Source: CAZGSN01 sp964371655 (GTDB lineage: Bacteria; Desulfobacterota; Binatia; HRBIN30). Taken from it: a stretch of DNA of 64,000 nt. This document shows, piece by piece, positions 25,677-34,735 of this stretch. A program made the position numbers and the translations under genes. The stretch's first letter is position 1, and every line of letters begins with the position of its first letter. Under the pieces are notes generated by a model that worked only from the letters and a program-made list of their open reading frames with translations, was not told the DNA's origin and did not search any database. Where the stretch lies: NCBI GenBank assembly GCA_964371655.1, contig CAYJOD010000016.1:33957-97956 (forward strand). Reading direction: 5' to 3'.

Positions 25677-27704
25677 ATGCACCGCCAGGCAGGTTTTTCG
25701 TGGCGCGCGGCGGGACTTCGACCTCTCCTGGTGCGCCTCCCGCTGGTTTCCCTGGCCATCCTCCTCATCGCCCAGTTTGTCGTCGGTGCCATCTCTGCGG
25801 TCGCGCATCAAGCACCATTCTCCGAATATTTGCTCGCCGCCCGACAGTGCGTCGAGACCAATTACTGTCCGTCTCATGGCGGTCCTGCGGCCCTTGAGCC
25901 ACTCCACCATGGAGCTTCCTGGATACGCCTGCTCTCCTACTCCCTGCGGCACGGCTACGATCAAACCCAAGTCCAGTCGATTGTGCTTGGATTGCTGATT
26001 GTCTCCGTAGTCCCCGCTTGTTTTCTCTTGGGACGCTACCTGGGACTGCGTGCGGCGACGCTGGGACTTGGGCTCTACCTCCCGATCATTCTGGCTGGAT
26101 CGGACTTCGCCAGCTTGAACTACCCAAACCTGCTCCCGTTGCCGTTGGCGCTGTACTACGCGAGCGTTGCCCTGTTCGTAGAGTTCCGGCGAACCGTTTT
26201 CGCCGCGGTCGCATCGATGGTCTTGGCGGCTGCTGTCAGTGTGGAGTTGGGGTGCATTGTGATGCTGCCCTTCCACGTAGCGCTGGTCGCCCTGATGGCG
26301 CCAACGCCGCTGCTCGCCGTGGCGGCGTCGTGCATCGCCTTCGCGATCCCCTACTGCTTGGATTCGATGGATGGAGCCATCGAGATCGTTCGACAACTCC
26401 CGACCATGCGGTTCGCGATCGGGCTCGCGATCAGCGGGGGCGTAGTCGCGCTCGCCGCGCGATTGCGCCCCGAGGCGCTTCTGGCGACATCGACGCCCCC
26501 GCCACAGCGGGTTCGAGCCGTGATGACCGGAGCGCTAACCTATGTGACGATCACGGTATGCTTGGGCGCCCTGCTTCTGACACACAAATGGCCGCAGCCT
26601 CGGTATTTCGTCTCCGCGATGTTCCCGTTCTTGTATCTCGTCGCCGAGCGCCTCGGGGCCCTGGGCGGGCGAGGTGTGCTGGTGTTGGGTGCAGCGGAAA
26701 GTCTGTCGCTGTGTCTTCTCTCCTTCGCCCCGATGGGAACGGCAATCTTACAGCCGCTCATTATGGTGATTGTCGTGCTTTACGCGCTCGAAACGACCGG
26801 CCGGCAGATCTCATGGCGCGGCTCCGGTCCTTTGCCGGCGCGCTCAATGTGGCCCGCCGTGACCCTGTGTGTTTGCGTGATCGCGGTGTCCGTCGCGAAC
26901 ATCGTCGCGCTCTCCAATCGCGGTCCGGCACAGGCAGTCACGCTGGCCCAGGCCGAGCAACTCACACATCAGTTATATTCGGCGGGATACACCTATCCTG
27001 AGATACTTGGGTCGCTTCAGGGGCCGGCCGCCGACGACATGATGTCGATTCTGATGCAACGCGACCCGGCCCTGTTCACGGCGCCGCCGTGGCACCTCTC
27101 CGCCCAGAATTTTTCACTCCTGGTGATCAAAGTACCAAACGCCGCAGTGTCCCGAGCTCGCGGCGTCATCGCTGCGGTTCCGGTCGACGATTCGAGGTCG
27201 GCGATCGTGGTACGCAGCGAGCAATCGTATCTGGACTGGATTCACATGCGCCAGTGTAGCTGGACGACCGATTCGGGACGGCCGGCTTCCTACGATTGCT
27301 TGCAGCCGCGGACGGATCAACCGGTACCGGACGGCTGGCCCTACGTCGAGCTCGGCGCTGCCTCGTCGCTTCTCGGTAGCCGTCTACCGGAGCGCATGCC
27401 TGATGGGAGCGTCCATTTTGAAGTACCAGCACATACCCCGGGGCATGGCGTGCCGCACGTTGTTCGCACCGCCAGCGAATGGCCGGCGACGTGGCGAGTT
27501 GCGCGCGTGAGCGGCATAGAATTCGAGGGCAAATTGCCCGCGGTAGAGGTACGACTACCTGACAGCCGGGAGGCTGAGGGGGTCGTGGAGTTCGAGTACA
27601 CTGCGGGCTTGCCCGGTGATATGCCGTGGGTATGGCTACCCAACGTGATGGAAGTGACGCAAGACAACGAGCACTTGCTGGAGCCCTTTCGCAACGTGAG
27701 ATGA
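25677..27704 (+). CDS. Polytopic membrane protein, 675 aa, paralogue A
   Basis: 675 residues from the ATG at 25677, which has GGGGA just upstream and aligns with the start of its paralogue; the frame is open back to 25506 without homology. About twelve membrane helices fill residues 15-450, and a periplasmic-type C-terminal domain of about 220 residues follows, with SYLDWIHMRQCSWTT and a terminal LPGDMPWVWLPNVMEVTQDN. The second copy at 30239-32266 has the same length and roughly three quarters identity over the last 170 residues by eye. Between them lie a GT2 and a SPASM-rSAM gene. No known family motif is apparent; a GT-C-like or glycan-handling role is inferred from topology and context. 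Confidence 0.82.
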   Translation: MHRQAGFSWRAAGLRPLLVRLPLVSLAILLIAQFVVGAISAVAHQAPFSEYLLAARQCVETNYCPSHGGPAALEPLHHGASWIRLLSYSLRHGYDQTQVQSIVLGLLIVSVVPACFLLGRYLGLRAATLGLGLYLPIILAGSDFASLNYPNLLPLPLALYYASVALFVEFRRTVFAAVASMVLAAAVSVELGCIVMLPFHVALVALMAPTPLLAVAASCIAFAIPYCLDSMDGAIEIVRQLPTMRFAIGLAISGGVVALAARLRPEALLATSTPPPQRVRAVMTGALTYVTITVCLGALLLTHKWPQPRYFVSAMFPFLYLVAERLGALGGRGVLVLGAAESLSLCLLSFAPMGTAILQPLIMVIVVLYALETTGRQISWRGSGPLPARSMWPAVTLCVCVIAVSVANIVALSNRGPAQAVTLAQAEQLTHQLYSAGYTYPEILGSLQGPAADDMMSILMQRDPALFTAPPWHLSAQNFSLLVIKVPNAAVSRARGVIAAVPVDDSRSAIVVRSEQSYLDWIHMRQCSWTTDSGRPASYDCLQPRTDQPVPDGWPYVELGAASSLLGSRLPERMPDGSVHFEVPAHTPGHGVPHVVRTASEWPATWRVARVSGIEFEGKLPAVEVRLPDSREAEGVVEFEYTAGLPGDMPWVWLPNVMEVTQDNEHLLEPFRNVR

Positions 27705-27840
27705 GACGGCGAGATTCATCCCCACCTCGCGTGTACCGCGGCCTGCCGGCGTGCTGTCTGCCCGGCGGCGTTCACGATCCAAGCACCGGTTCCCGTGGGC
27801 TCGGGGTCATGCGCCCGTCTACGCCGAGTTGTCGGACTAG

Positions 27841-28908
27841 ATGGTGAAGACCGTCACCGTCATCGTTCCCGCCTTTAATGCGGGCGAGACCATCGCCGCG
27901 TGCATCGAAAGCCTCCTGGGCCAGTCGCGCCAGCCTGACGAGATCATCATCGTCGACGACGGCAGCCGTGACGACACGGTGGCGGTCGCATCCAAGTACG
28001 CCATCAAAGTCATCAGGCTCGCAACGAATTCAGGGCCGGGCGTCGCACGCAATGCTGGGGCGGCGGCGGCCCGGGGCGAGATCCTGGCGTTTACCGATGC
28101 GGATTGCGTGGCTCCACCCTATTGGCTTGAGCGGATTGTCGGCGCGGTCGACGGTCCGGGCCTGGTGGCCGCGACGGGAGGCTACGCCGGGCCGGTGCGC
28201 GACACCTTCCTCACGCGTCTTCAGTACTTGATCCTGCGTCGGCGGCAAGCGGCGTCGCCTGCGGAAATCGAATCGACGATCACCTCGAACTTTGCCTGCG
28301 TCAAGAGCGCGTTTGAGGCGGTCGGTGGCTTTCCTCTCTACGCTCGTCGTAGCGATCCCGGGCGGCCCATTTGGGGAAACGAAGACGAAGAACTGGGCTT
28401 TCTGCTGATCCGCCGCGGCGGAAAGATCCGGTGGATGGCGGACGTGGGCGTCCTTCATCGCTTTCGGCCCGATCTTCACGGATACCTGCGCCAGCAGCGG
28501 TTCTATGCGGAACGAATCATCCTAAGCCATTTCCGTTTTCCCGAAATGGCGCGCAGCCACACGAACTACAGCCGGCTGAGTGGGGCGCTGCATCTGGGAC
28601 CGATCCTCGGCGTCGGGCTGGGTCTCCTCTCGATCATGGCGCGTGCGTTCGGGCTTGCGACCATGGAATGGGGGGTGGTCCTGCTGTTGGTCGCTTTTCC
28701 CGTCTACCTGATCGTACCGCTGCCGACGCTACTCGATTTCCGCCGCGGCGGCGAAAGCACTAAATTTCTGGCGAAGTCTTACCCTGTGTTGCTCGCAGTG
28801 GATGTTGCTTGGCTATTTGGCGCACTCTCGGCTACCTTCCTGAGATTCGGAGGCTTTATCGATGGGGTTGGGGAATCTGGTGGCCCACCTGCCGCGCCTG
28901 GTCAATAA
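27841..28908 (+). CDS. Family 2 glycosyltransferase
   Basis: 355 residues. It starts VKTVTVIVPAFNAGETIAAC and has IIIVDDGSRDDT and FTDADCVAPPYW, the nucleotide- and metal-binding motifs of GT2 enzymes, with EDEELGF as the probable catalytic base region. Two or three hydrophobic helices at about 245-345 give a C-terminal membrane anchor. It ends 47 nt inside the following rSAM gene, so the two are coupled. It sits between the two 675-aa membrane paralogues. The acceptor is unknown. Confidence 0.9.
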   Translation: MVKTVTVIVPAFNAGETIAACIESLLGQSRQPDEIIIVDDGSRDDTVAVASKYAIKVIRLATNSGPGVARNAGAAAARGEILAFTDADCVAPPYWLERIVGAVDGPGLVAATGGYAGPVRDTFLTRLQYLILRRRQAASPAEIESTITSNFACVKSAFEAVGGFPLYARRSDPGRPIWGNEDEELGFLLIRRGGKIRWMADVGVLHRFRPDLHGYLRQQRFYAERIILSHFRFPEMARSHTNYSRLSGALHLGPILGVGLGLLSIMARAFGLATMEWGVVLLLVAFPVYLIVPLPTLLDFRRGGESTKFLAKSYPVLLAVDVAWLFGALSATFLRFGGFIDGVGESGGPPAAPGQ

Positions 28909-30058
28909 GAATGGGCTTCCACTGCATCTGACGTTCTTTGTCACGGCGCGGTGCAACGCGGTTTGCAGGCACTGCTTCTACTGGGACAGCCTGAACAAGG
29001 GCCAGAAGGAGCTGACGCTGGACGAAATTGACAAGATCGCCGCAGCGATGGAGCGGGTCCTGTGGATCGCGTTCTCTGGCGGTGAACCGTTCCTGCGCCA
29101 GGACCTGCCCGAGTTTGCGAAGATCCTGCACGACCGGCTGAGTCCGGTCACGCTATCGATCAACACCAACGGCATCAGGGTCGCCGAGATCGTCGAGTCG
29201 GCCGAACGGCTCGTGAAGAACTGCCCGAACACGTTCGTCGCGATCCTGTGTTCACTCGACGGTCTGCCGGAAACCAATGACCGGATCCGCGGCGTGCCGC
29301 GCAACTTCGAACGAACGGTCGAGACCTTCCGCGAGCTCAAGAAAATGTCACGGGGACTGCCGAATATGGGCGTCGGCATCTCGACGACGTTTTGTGCGTG
29401 GAACCAGGACGAGATGGATGGAATGTACGAATACGTCGTGAACGAGCTCGCGCCGGACAACTGGGACCTGTCGTTCGTGCGCGGCAAGCCCATGGAGCCG
29501 GCGATCGGCGCGGCCGACGTTGCCAAGTACCGCCGCATCAAGGCGCGGCTCGAGCAGGCGTTTGCGACGGGCAAGCTGAGCTATTACAAAAACATGCCGC
29601 TCGCGCGCTTCGTGCACGCCAAGGAGCGGCTGTCGACCAAGACGGTACTCAACACCATCGATACGGGCCAATTCCAGGTGCCGTGCTACGCGGGGGCGCT
29701 GTCGGCCGTGATTTCGGAAGAGGGCGACGTCTACGCCTGTGAGCTGCTCAGCAACAAGATCGGCAACCTGCGCGAGGTCGGCTACGACATCGCCAAGCTT
29801 TGGGAAGGGGAACGGGCGCGGTCGATGCGCGCATTCATCCGTGACACGAAGTGTTTCTGCACGCACGAGTGCAACATGTCGATCAACCTCCTGTTCAATC
29901 CGACCGTCTATCCCCGGATCGTCAAGGAGATGGTCAGCGAGATGATTGCGCCGGGCAACCTGGTGGGGATCGCCGGCGACTCGAACGGCAGTAACGGCGG
30001 CGCGAGAATTGCGCCGATGACGAGCCGGCTGCCGCTTCTGCCCGGCGATTCGCGCTGA
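28862..30058 (+). CDS. Radical SAM/SPASM domain protein
   Basis: 398 residues. The rSAM motif is C31-x3-C35-x2-C38 (VTARCNAVCRHC), followed by AFSGGEPFLR. A SPASM-type C-terminus is visible as VPCYAG, VYACELL and the C-x-C-x3-C cluster in KCFCTHECN. The start overlaps the GT2 gene by 47 nt; the ATG gives a normal 30-residue lead to the first cysteine, so I keep it. Immediately downstream is the second 675-aa membrane protein. This rSAM plus membrane protein pairing recurs in the window and suggests that the enzyme modifies a glycan or lipid carrier handled by that protein. Confidence 0.9.
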   Translation: MGLGNLVAHLPRLVNKNGLPLHLTFFVTARCNAVCRHCFYWDSLNKGQKELTLDEIDKIAAAMERVLWIAFSGGEPFLRQDLPEFAKILHDRLSPVTLSINTNGIRVAEIVESAERLVKNCPNTFVAILCSLDGLPETNDRIRGVPRNFERTVETFRELKKMSRGLPNMGVGISTTFCAWNQDEMDGMYEYVVNELAPDNWDLSFVRGKPMEPAIGAADVAKYRRIKARLEQAFATGKLSYYKNMPLARFVHAKERLSTKTVLNTIDTGQFQVPCYAGALSAVISEEGDVYACELLSNKIGNLREVGYDIAKLWEGERARSMRAFIRDTKCFCTHECNMSINLLFNPTVYPRIVKEMVSEMIAPGNLVGIAGDSNGSNGGARIAPMTSRLPLLPGDSR

Positions 30059-30092
30059 CTGGTTCGAACCGTTCGGCATGTGAGGACCGATG

Positions 30093-30234
30093 CGGCTTTG
30101 CACTTTTATTCTCACTTTGGCCTCTCTTAGGGTGGGCTCTGCCCACGCGTTGGATCATTTCACTGGCAAACTGCTGGCGGCGTGGGCGAAGCCCCCCTAC
30201 ACGTCCCTCCGACTCGAATAGAAGTGCAAAGCCG
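30093..30234. repeat. MITE-like palindromic element upstream of a gene start
   Basis: The outer arms 30093-30111 and 30216-30234 are 19-bp inverted repeats with one mismatch (CGGCTTTGCACTTTTATTC). The inner arms 30129-30148 and 30180-30198 (AGGGTGGGCTCTGCCCACGC type) form a second hairpin. The element ends 4 bp before the ATG of the second 675-aa membrane protein and so probably lies in its leader, where it could affect expression. Confidence 0.75.
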
Positions 30235-30238
30235 ACCG

Positions 30239-32266
30239 ATGCACACCCCTGCCCCGTTCTCGTGGCTACCCTCCGGGGTTCGACCGCTGATGGTGCATCT
30301 CCCGTGGATCGCCCTGGCCATCCTTCTCGGTGTCCAGAGTGTCATCGGCGCGATGGCTGCGAGATCCTATCAGCTCGCAGCTTCCGAGTATTTGCCCACC
30401 GCCCGACGATGCGTCGAGCACGGCGACTGTCCCTCCAAAGGCGGTCCCGTGGCTGGGGTCGAGCTGTTCCATGGAGCGTCCTGGATCCGGCTGCTCTCCT
30501 ACTCTCTGCGGGCGGGCAATGATCAATCCCGCGCCCAATTCATTGTCCTTGGGTTGTTGATTCTCTCGGTAGCGCTGACGTTTGTCCTCGTGCACCGCTA
30601 CTTGGGATTGCGCGCAGCAACGATAGCTCTCGGGATCTCCGTTCCGGTTGTTCTGGGCGGGACCGAGTTCCAGACGTTGACGTATGTGAACCTGTGCGCC
30701 TTTCCCTTGGCTCTGTATTACGCCAGCATGGCGGGGTTCGTCGAATTTCGGAAACTCGTGTTCGCGTCCGTTGCCTCGATCGCCTTGGCAGCTGCTGCCA
30801 GCGCCGATCTGGTGTGCATTCTCATGCTACCCTTTCATGTCTTGCTCATTGCCCTGACAGCACCCAGGCCGATCGTGGCGTTGACGGCGTCGGGCCTCGC
30901 CTTCGCGATCCCATTTTTCTGGGAATCGACGGACGCCGCTGTCGCGATGGTGCAACAGCTCCCGACCACGCCATTCGCCGTCGGTTTCGCGATCATGGGT
31001 GGCGCCGTGGCGCTCGCCGTACGCATGAGCCCCCAGATGCGGCTGCCGGACTCGATGTCGACGCCACAGCGCGTTCGCGCCGTGATGGTGGCCGCGCTGA
31101 TCTACACGACGACCACGGTCTTGCTGGTAGACGTGCTTGTGTCGCACGAATTGCCACAGCCAAGGTTCTTCACGCTGTCCATGTTTCCGTTCTTGTTTCT
31201 GGTCGCCGAGCCGATGGTACGCCTCGGATGGCGAACCACGCTCGCGTTCGCGGCATTGGAAAGCCTGGCCTTGCTTCTTCTCCCCTTCGCCCCGCACGCA
31301 GGTCCGTTGCTCCAGGGCCTGACGGCAATCATTGGTGGCGGCTACGCGGTTGAAGTGCTCGCCCGCCAGATCTCATGGCGTGGGGCCGGTCTGCTACCGG
31401 CGCGGGCGTTGTGGCCCACTGCCGCCGTCTGCCTGTGCGTGATCGCCATAGCCGTCTGGGACATCGTCATGGTCTCCAATCGCGGCCCGAGACAGGGAGT
31501 GGCGCTGGCCGAGGGCGAGCGACTGGTGACCAAATTGTATTCGGCGGGATACAGTTACTCGGAGTTACTTGGGTCGCTTCAGGGGCCGGCCGCGGACGAC
31601 TTGCTCCCCCTCCTGGCAGACTACGACCCGAACCTGTTTACCGAGCCGTCACGACCCCTCTCCAACGAGAATTTTTCGCTGCTGGTGGTCCGGGTGCCAA
31701 ATGCCGCGATGTCACGAGCTTCCGGCGTCATCGCTGCCGTTCCCGTCGACGCCTCGATGTCGGCGATCGTGGTACGCAGCGAGCGCTCCTATCTGGACTG
31801 GATTCACATGCGCCAGTGCAGCTGGACGACCTATTCCGGGCGGCCCGCTTCCTACGACTGCAGGCAGCCGCGGACGGACCAACCGCTGTCACACGGCCGG
31901 CCGTGGGTCGAGCTCAGCAATGCCTCGTCGCTTTCCAATGTCGGTGTACCGGCGCCCGCGCCTGATCGGAGCATCCATTTCGAAGTACCGGTTCATACCC
32001 CGGGACGCGGGATGCCCCGTATCGTTCGCGCCACGAGCGAATGGCCGTCAACGTGGAGAATCGCACGTGTCAGCGGCGTAGAATTCGAGGGCGAATTGCC
32101 CGGGGTCGAGCTACGACTACCTGACCGCCGGGAGGCGGATGGGGTCATGGAATTCGAGTACACTGCCGGCTTGCCCGGTGATGAACCGTGGGTCTGGGTA
32201 CCCCACGTAATGGAAGTGACGCAAGACAACGAGCCCTTGCTGGAGCCATTTCGTAGCGCGCGATGA
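30239..32266 (+). CDS. Polytopic membrane protein, 675 aa, paralogue B
   Basis: 675 residues, exactly the length of the gene at 25677 and collinear with it from MHTPAPFSWLPSG to LLEPFRSAR. It has about twelve membrane helices, then a conserved soluble tail (SYLDWIHMRQCSWTT, GRPASYDC). An upstream in-frame start at 30182 would lie inside the palindromic element, so the ATG at 30239 is preferred, although no clear ribosome binding site precedes it. The copies are clearly diverged (the membrane region less similar than the tail), so the duplication is old and both genes are presumably kept for different partners. Confidence 0.82.
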   Translation: MHTPAPFSWLPSGVRPLMVHLPWIALAILLGVQSVIGAMAARSYQLAASEYLPTARRCVEHGDCPSKGGPVAGVELFHGASWIRLLSYSLRAGNDQSRAQFIVLGLLILSVALTFVLVHRYLGLRAATIALGISVPVVLGGTEFQTLTYVNLCAFPLALYYASMAGFVEFRKLVFASVASIALAAAASADLVCILMLPFHVLLIALTAPRPIVALTASGLAFAIPFFWESTDAAVAMVQQLPTTPFAVGFAIMGGAVALAVRMSPQMRLPDSMSTPQRVRAVMVAALIYTTTTVLLVDVLVSHELPQPRFFTLSMFPFLFLVAEPMVRLGWRTTLAFAALESLALLLLPFAPHAGPLLQGLTAIIGGGYAVEVLARQISWRGAGLLPARALWPTAAVCLCVIAIAVWDIVMVSNRGPRQGVALAEGERLVTKLYSAGYSYSELLGSLQGPAADDLLPLLADYDPNLFTEPSRPLSNENFSLLVVRVPNAAMSRASGVIAAVPVDASMSAIVVRSERSYLDWIHMRQCSWTTYSGRPASYDCRQPRTDQPLSHGRPWVELSNASSLSNVGVPAPAPDRSIHFEVPVHTPGRGMPRIVRATSEWPSTWRIARVSGVEFEGELPGVELRLPDRREADGVMEFEYTAGLPGDEPWVWVPHVMEVTQDNEPLLEPFRSAR

Positions 32267-32322
32267 GTCAACCGCGTCGATCGCAAGCCCGCAGTTCAGC
32301 GGGCCGGGAGACGCAAGGTCCT

Positions 32323-33291
32323 TCACGTATCATCGGAAGACTGATGTTCTCGATACCACGCGAGGCTGCGATCAATACCTTCTTCTAGAGAAATCTTTGG
32401 GCTCCAGCCGAACACCTGGCGCGCCCGGGAAGAATCCACAGCGAGCTTGAAGGGGATGGTGGGCTTGCTGCGGTCGAACTCGACGGCGAGGTCGCGGCCG
32501 GATCGAGCGATGATGAGACGTACGAGGTCGGCTACGGAGATCGAGCGCCCGGAGCCCGCGTTGATCAGCTCAAAGGGAGCCTTCTGCCGTTCCAGGGTCG
32601 CATCGACCAGCTGCACCAGGTCGTCCACGTAGAGCAGGTCGCGCTCCTCCGTCCCCTCGCCCCAGACGACTACCTTCCCGCCCTTGGCCGTCACGACCTT
32701 GGTCACGGTCGCCCCGAAGACGTGGGACCTCTCCAGATCATACTTGTCGAACGGACCGTAGATGTTGGCATGGCGGATTGCCGTGTAGCGCGTGGTGCCG
32801 AGGCGCGAGTAGAACTCGCACATCTTCTCGAGGTAGACCTTGGTCCATCCGACGCCAAAGTAGTTCGGCGTGATCCCATAATCGAAGTCGGTCTCGCGCA
32901 CGGGATGCGGTTTCTCGGAGTACATCACCGTGCAGCTGAAGAAGACGACATGACCCACCCGGTGTTCCTGGCAGGCCCGGAACACGAGCGAGTTCATGAC
33001 GGCGTTGTCGGTCACGTGAACGTAGGGGCGGGTTACGGTGTCCTTTGCCCCGGTGGTCGTCGCCGCGGCCTGGACGACCACGTCCTTGCCAGCCACGGCG
33101 CGGGCGACGTCGCGTGGATTGCGCAGATCCGCTTTGAAAAAGCGGACCCCCTTGCGCCGTGCGAGATCCGCCGGCGGCTTGGTCCGATGCCAGGGGGCGT
33201 GAATGTCGTACTCGCCCTTAGCCAGGAAATGCTCGAGCAGATTGCGGCCGATGAAGCCGGTCGCACCGCAGAGCAGCAGCTGCTTCTTCAT
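32323..33291 (-). CDS. NAD-dependent epimerase/dehydratase (SDR)
   Basis: 322 residues with the Rossmann motif CGATGFIGRNL at 7-17 and the sugar-nucleotide SDR layout. The usual catalytic YxxxK is not intact: the lysine is in VGWTKVYLEKM, with Val at the Tyr position; a Tyr occurs five residues upstream (NYFGVGWTK). It may therefore be a reductase or epimerase with altered chemistry. It is the last gene of a four-gene minus-strand operon in which every junction overlaps by 4 nt (ATGA), so its job belongs with the two other SDRs and a GT2. A nucleotide-sugar substrate is inferred. Confidence 0.85.
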   Translation of the reverse strand: MKKQLLLCGATGFIGRNLLEHFLAKGEYDIHAPWHRTKPPADLARRKGVRFFKADLRNPRDVARAVAGKDVVVQAAATTTGAKDTVTRPYVHVTDNAVMNSLVFRACQEHRVGHVVFFSCTVMYSEKPHPVRETDFDYGITPNYFGVGWTKVYLEKMCEFYSRLGTTRYTAIRHANIYGPFDKYDLERSHVFGATVTKVVTAKGGKVVVWGEGTEERDLLYVDDLVQLVDATLERQKAPFELINAGSGRSISVADLVRLIIARSGRDLAVEFDRSKPTIPFKLAVDSSRARQVFGWSPKISLEEGIDRSLAWYREHQSSDDT

Positions 33292-33959
33292 TGCTTCGAG
33301 TGAATCAGCTCGTAAACGATGAGCTTGATGATGTCGATTCCATTGAGCAGCGGTTTCATCTTGCGCGCGCTGCCGATGCGCTTGGGTTCATCTCCGGGGA
33401 TGTCCGCGGTCTTGAGCTTCCGCTTGGCGCAGCGGATCGCGAGCATGGGCTCGATGCCGGCTCGGGGCATGTTTTCGGGGAAGTAGCGGACCACGTCCTT
33501 TCGCCAAGCGCGGAACATGACCAGCGTGTCCGTGTAGCGACCACCAAAGAGCAGGTTGATTGCGGCCGTGAACACCCGATTCCCCAGGGCCGTGACGGCG
33601 TCATCGTCCTCGCTCTTGGCCCCGCCGTAATAGCGCGACACGATCACCATGTCGTAGCCTTCGCGCATCTTGGCCAGGAGCCCCGGGATGAGCTCGGGGA
33701 CTGAATTGCCGTCCGGGCTGAACGCGATGATGATGTCGCCCGTCGCAACTTTGAGGGCCTCCTCATAGGCGTACATAATCCCCTTGGACTTCTGATGATG
33801 GACCTTGTAGCCCGCTTGCAGGGCGTACTCGACCGTGCCGTCGGTGGAGCCGCCATCGACGACGAGGATTTCGTCGACCCACGCGGGATCGACGCGCGGC
33901 ATGATCATCTTCATGCCTTCGATCTCGTTGACCGTCGGCAGCAGCAGCGTAGTCCTCAT
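33288..33959 (-). CDS. Family 2 glycosyltransferase, DPM1-like
   Basis: 223 residues from the ATG at 33959, which overlaps the previous stop by 4 nt; a longer frame to 34031 lacks homology. Motifs are TTLLLPTVNEIEGM, ILVVDGGSTDGT and IIAFSPDGNSVPELI; in the last, the usual DADG-type acidic motif reads SPDG. This is a short soluble GT2 of the dolichol/polyprenyl-phosphate mannosyltransferase type without obvious C-terminal anchors. It sits between SDR genes in the coupled operon and probably transfers the sugar they produce. Confidence 0.87.
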   Translation of the reverse strand: MRTTLLLPTVNEIEGMKMIMPRVDPAWVDEILVVDGGSTDGTVEYALQAGYKVHHQKSKGIMYAYEEALKVATGDIIIAFSPDGNSVPELIPGLLAKMREGYDMVIVSRYYGGAKSEDDDAVTALGNRVFTAAINLLFGGRYTDTLVMFRAWRKDVVRYFPENMPRAGIEPMLAIRCAKRKLKTADIPGDEPKRIGSARKMKPLLNGIDIIKLIVYELIHSKQ

Positions 33960-34735
33960 CGCGGCTCCGCCTGACGCGCTCGCAGGAATTGGCCCACCGT
34001 CTCGACCGAGGTCCGCGCAAAGGCTGGGCATGCCGCCGCGATCCGGGAATTATCGACCGTTCCGGCGTCATAGCGATGGCTTCCGAATGCGACTTTCTTA
34101 CCCAGAAGACTGGCGATCTGTTCGAGAGTGATGTTCTCCGATGACGTCGCGTTGTAGGTGCCCTCGATACCCCGCTCCAGCGCCAGCGCGATGAAACCGG
34201 CGATATCCTCGTGAAGGACGTAGTTGAGCGACGAGTCCCCGGAGAGGCCGAGAGCACACGGGTCGTCCTCGATCATACGAATCAAGCTGTTACGCCGGGA
34301 GTAGGCACCGAGCAGGGCCGAAGAGCGCAGGATCAGGGGAGCGCACGCGTGCGCCGCTACGATTGCTTCGGACATGAGTTTGGTTGTCGCGTAGACGCCG
34401 GACACTTGGTCGGCCAGGATCGGGGCACTTTCCCGGTGCGGGCCAGGCACTTTGGGATAGACATCCACTGACGAGAGATAGATGAACCGTCGGTGCGGAA
34501 TCAAGACGAGGCGCTCCGTCAGGAAGAGATTGTCGTCGAGGTAGGACGCGAGCGCGTCGCGATCGACCCCGCGCCGGGAGTTTGCGGCACAGTGGATGAT
34601 GATGTCGGCGCCGTGGCGCCGTAGGAGCTCCCACTCGGAAGCCGAGGTCTGCCGCGTCAGTCCGGAGCCCCCGAAGCGTTCGTGAAGGAAGCGGCCCAGG
34701 CCGCTACCGACGCCGGTAACGAGGACGGGTGTCAT
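33956..34735 (-). CDS. NAD-dependent epimerase/dehydratase (SDR), short
   Basis: 259 residues. The N-terminal VLVTGVGSGLGRFL is the dinucleotide-binding loop, IYLSSVDVY gives the catalytic Ser/Thr region and YATTK is the YxxxK pair. It is shorter than a typical 310-residue sugar SDR and resembles reductase-type members of the extended SDR group. It overlaps both neighbours by 4 nt. The probable role is a late reduction or epimerisation of a sugar nucleotide. Confidence 0.85.
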   Translation of the reverse strand: MTPVLVTGVGSGLGRFLHERFGGSGLTRQTSASEWELLRRHGADIIIHCAANSRRGVDRDALASYLDDNLFLTERLVLIPHRRFIYLSSVDVYPKVPGPHRESAPILADQVSGVYATTKLMSEAIVAAHACAPLILRSSALLGAYSRRNSLIRMIEDDPCALGLSGDSSLNYVLHEDIAGFIALALERGIEGTYNATSSENITLEQIASLLGKKVAFGSHRYDAGTVDNSRIAAACPAFARTSVETVGQFLRARQAEPR

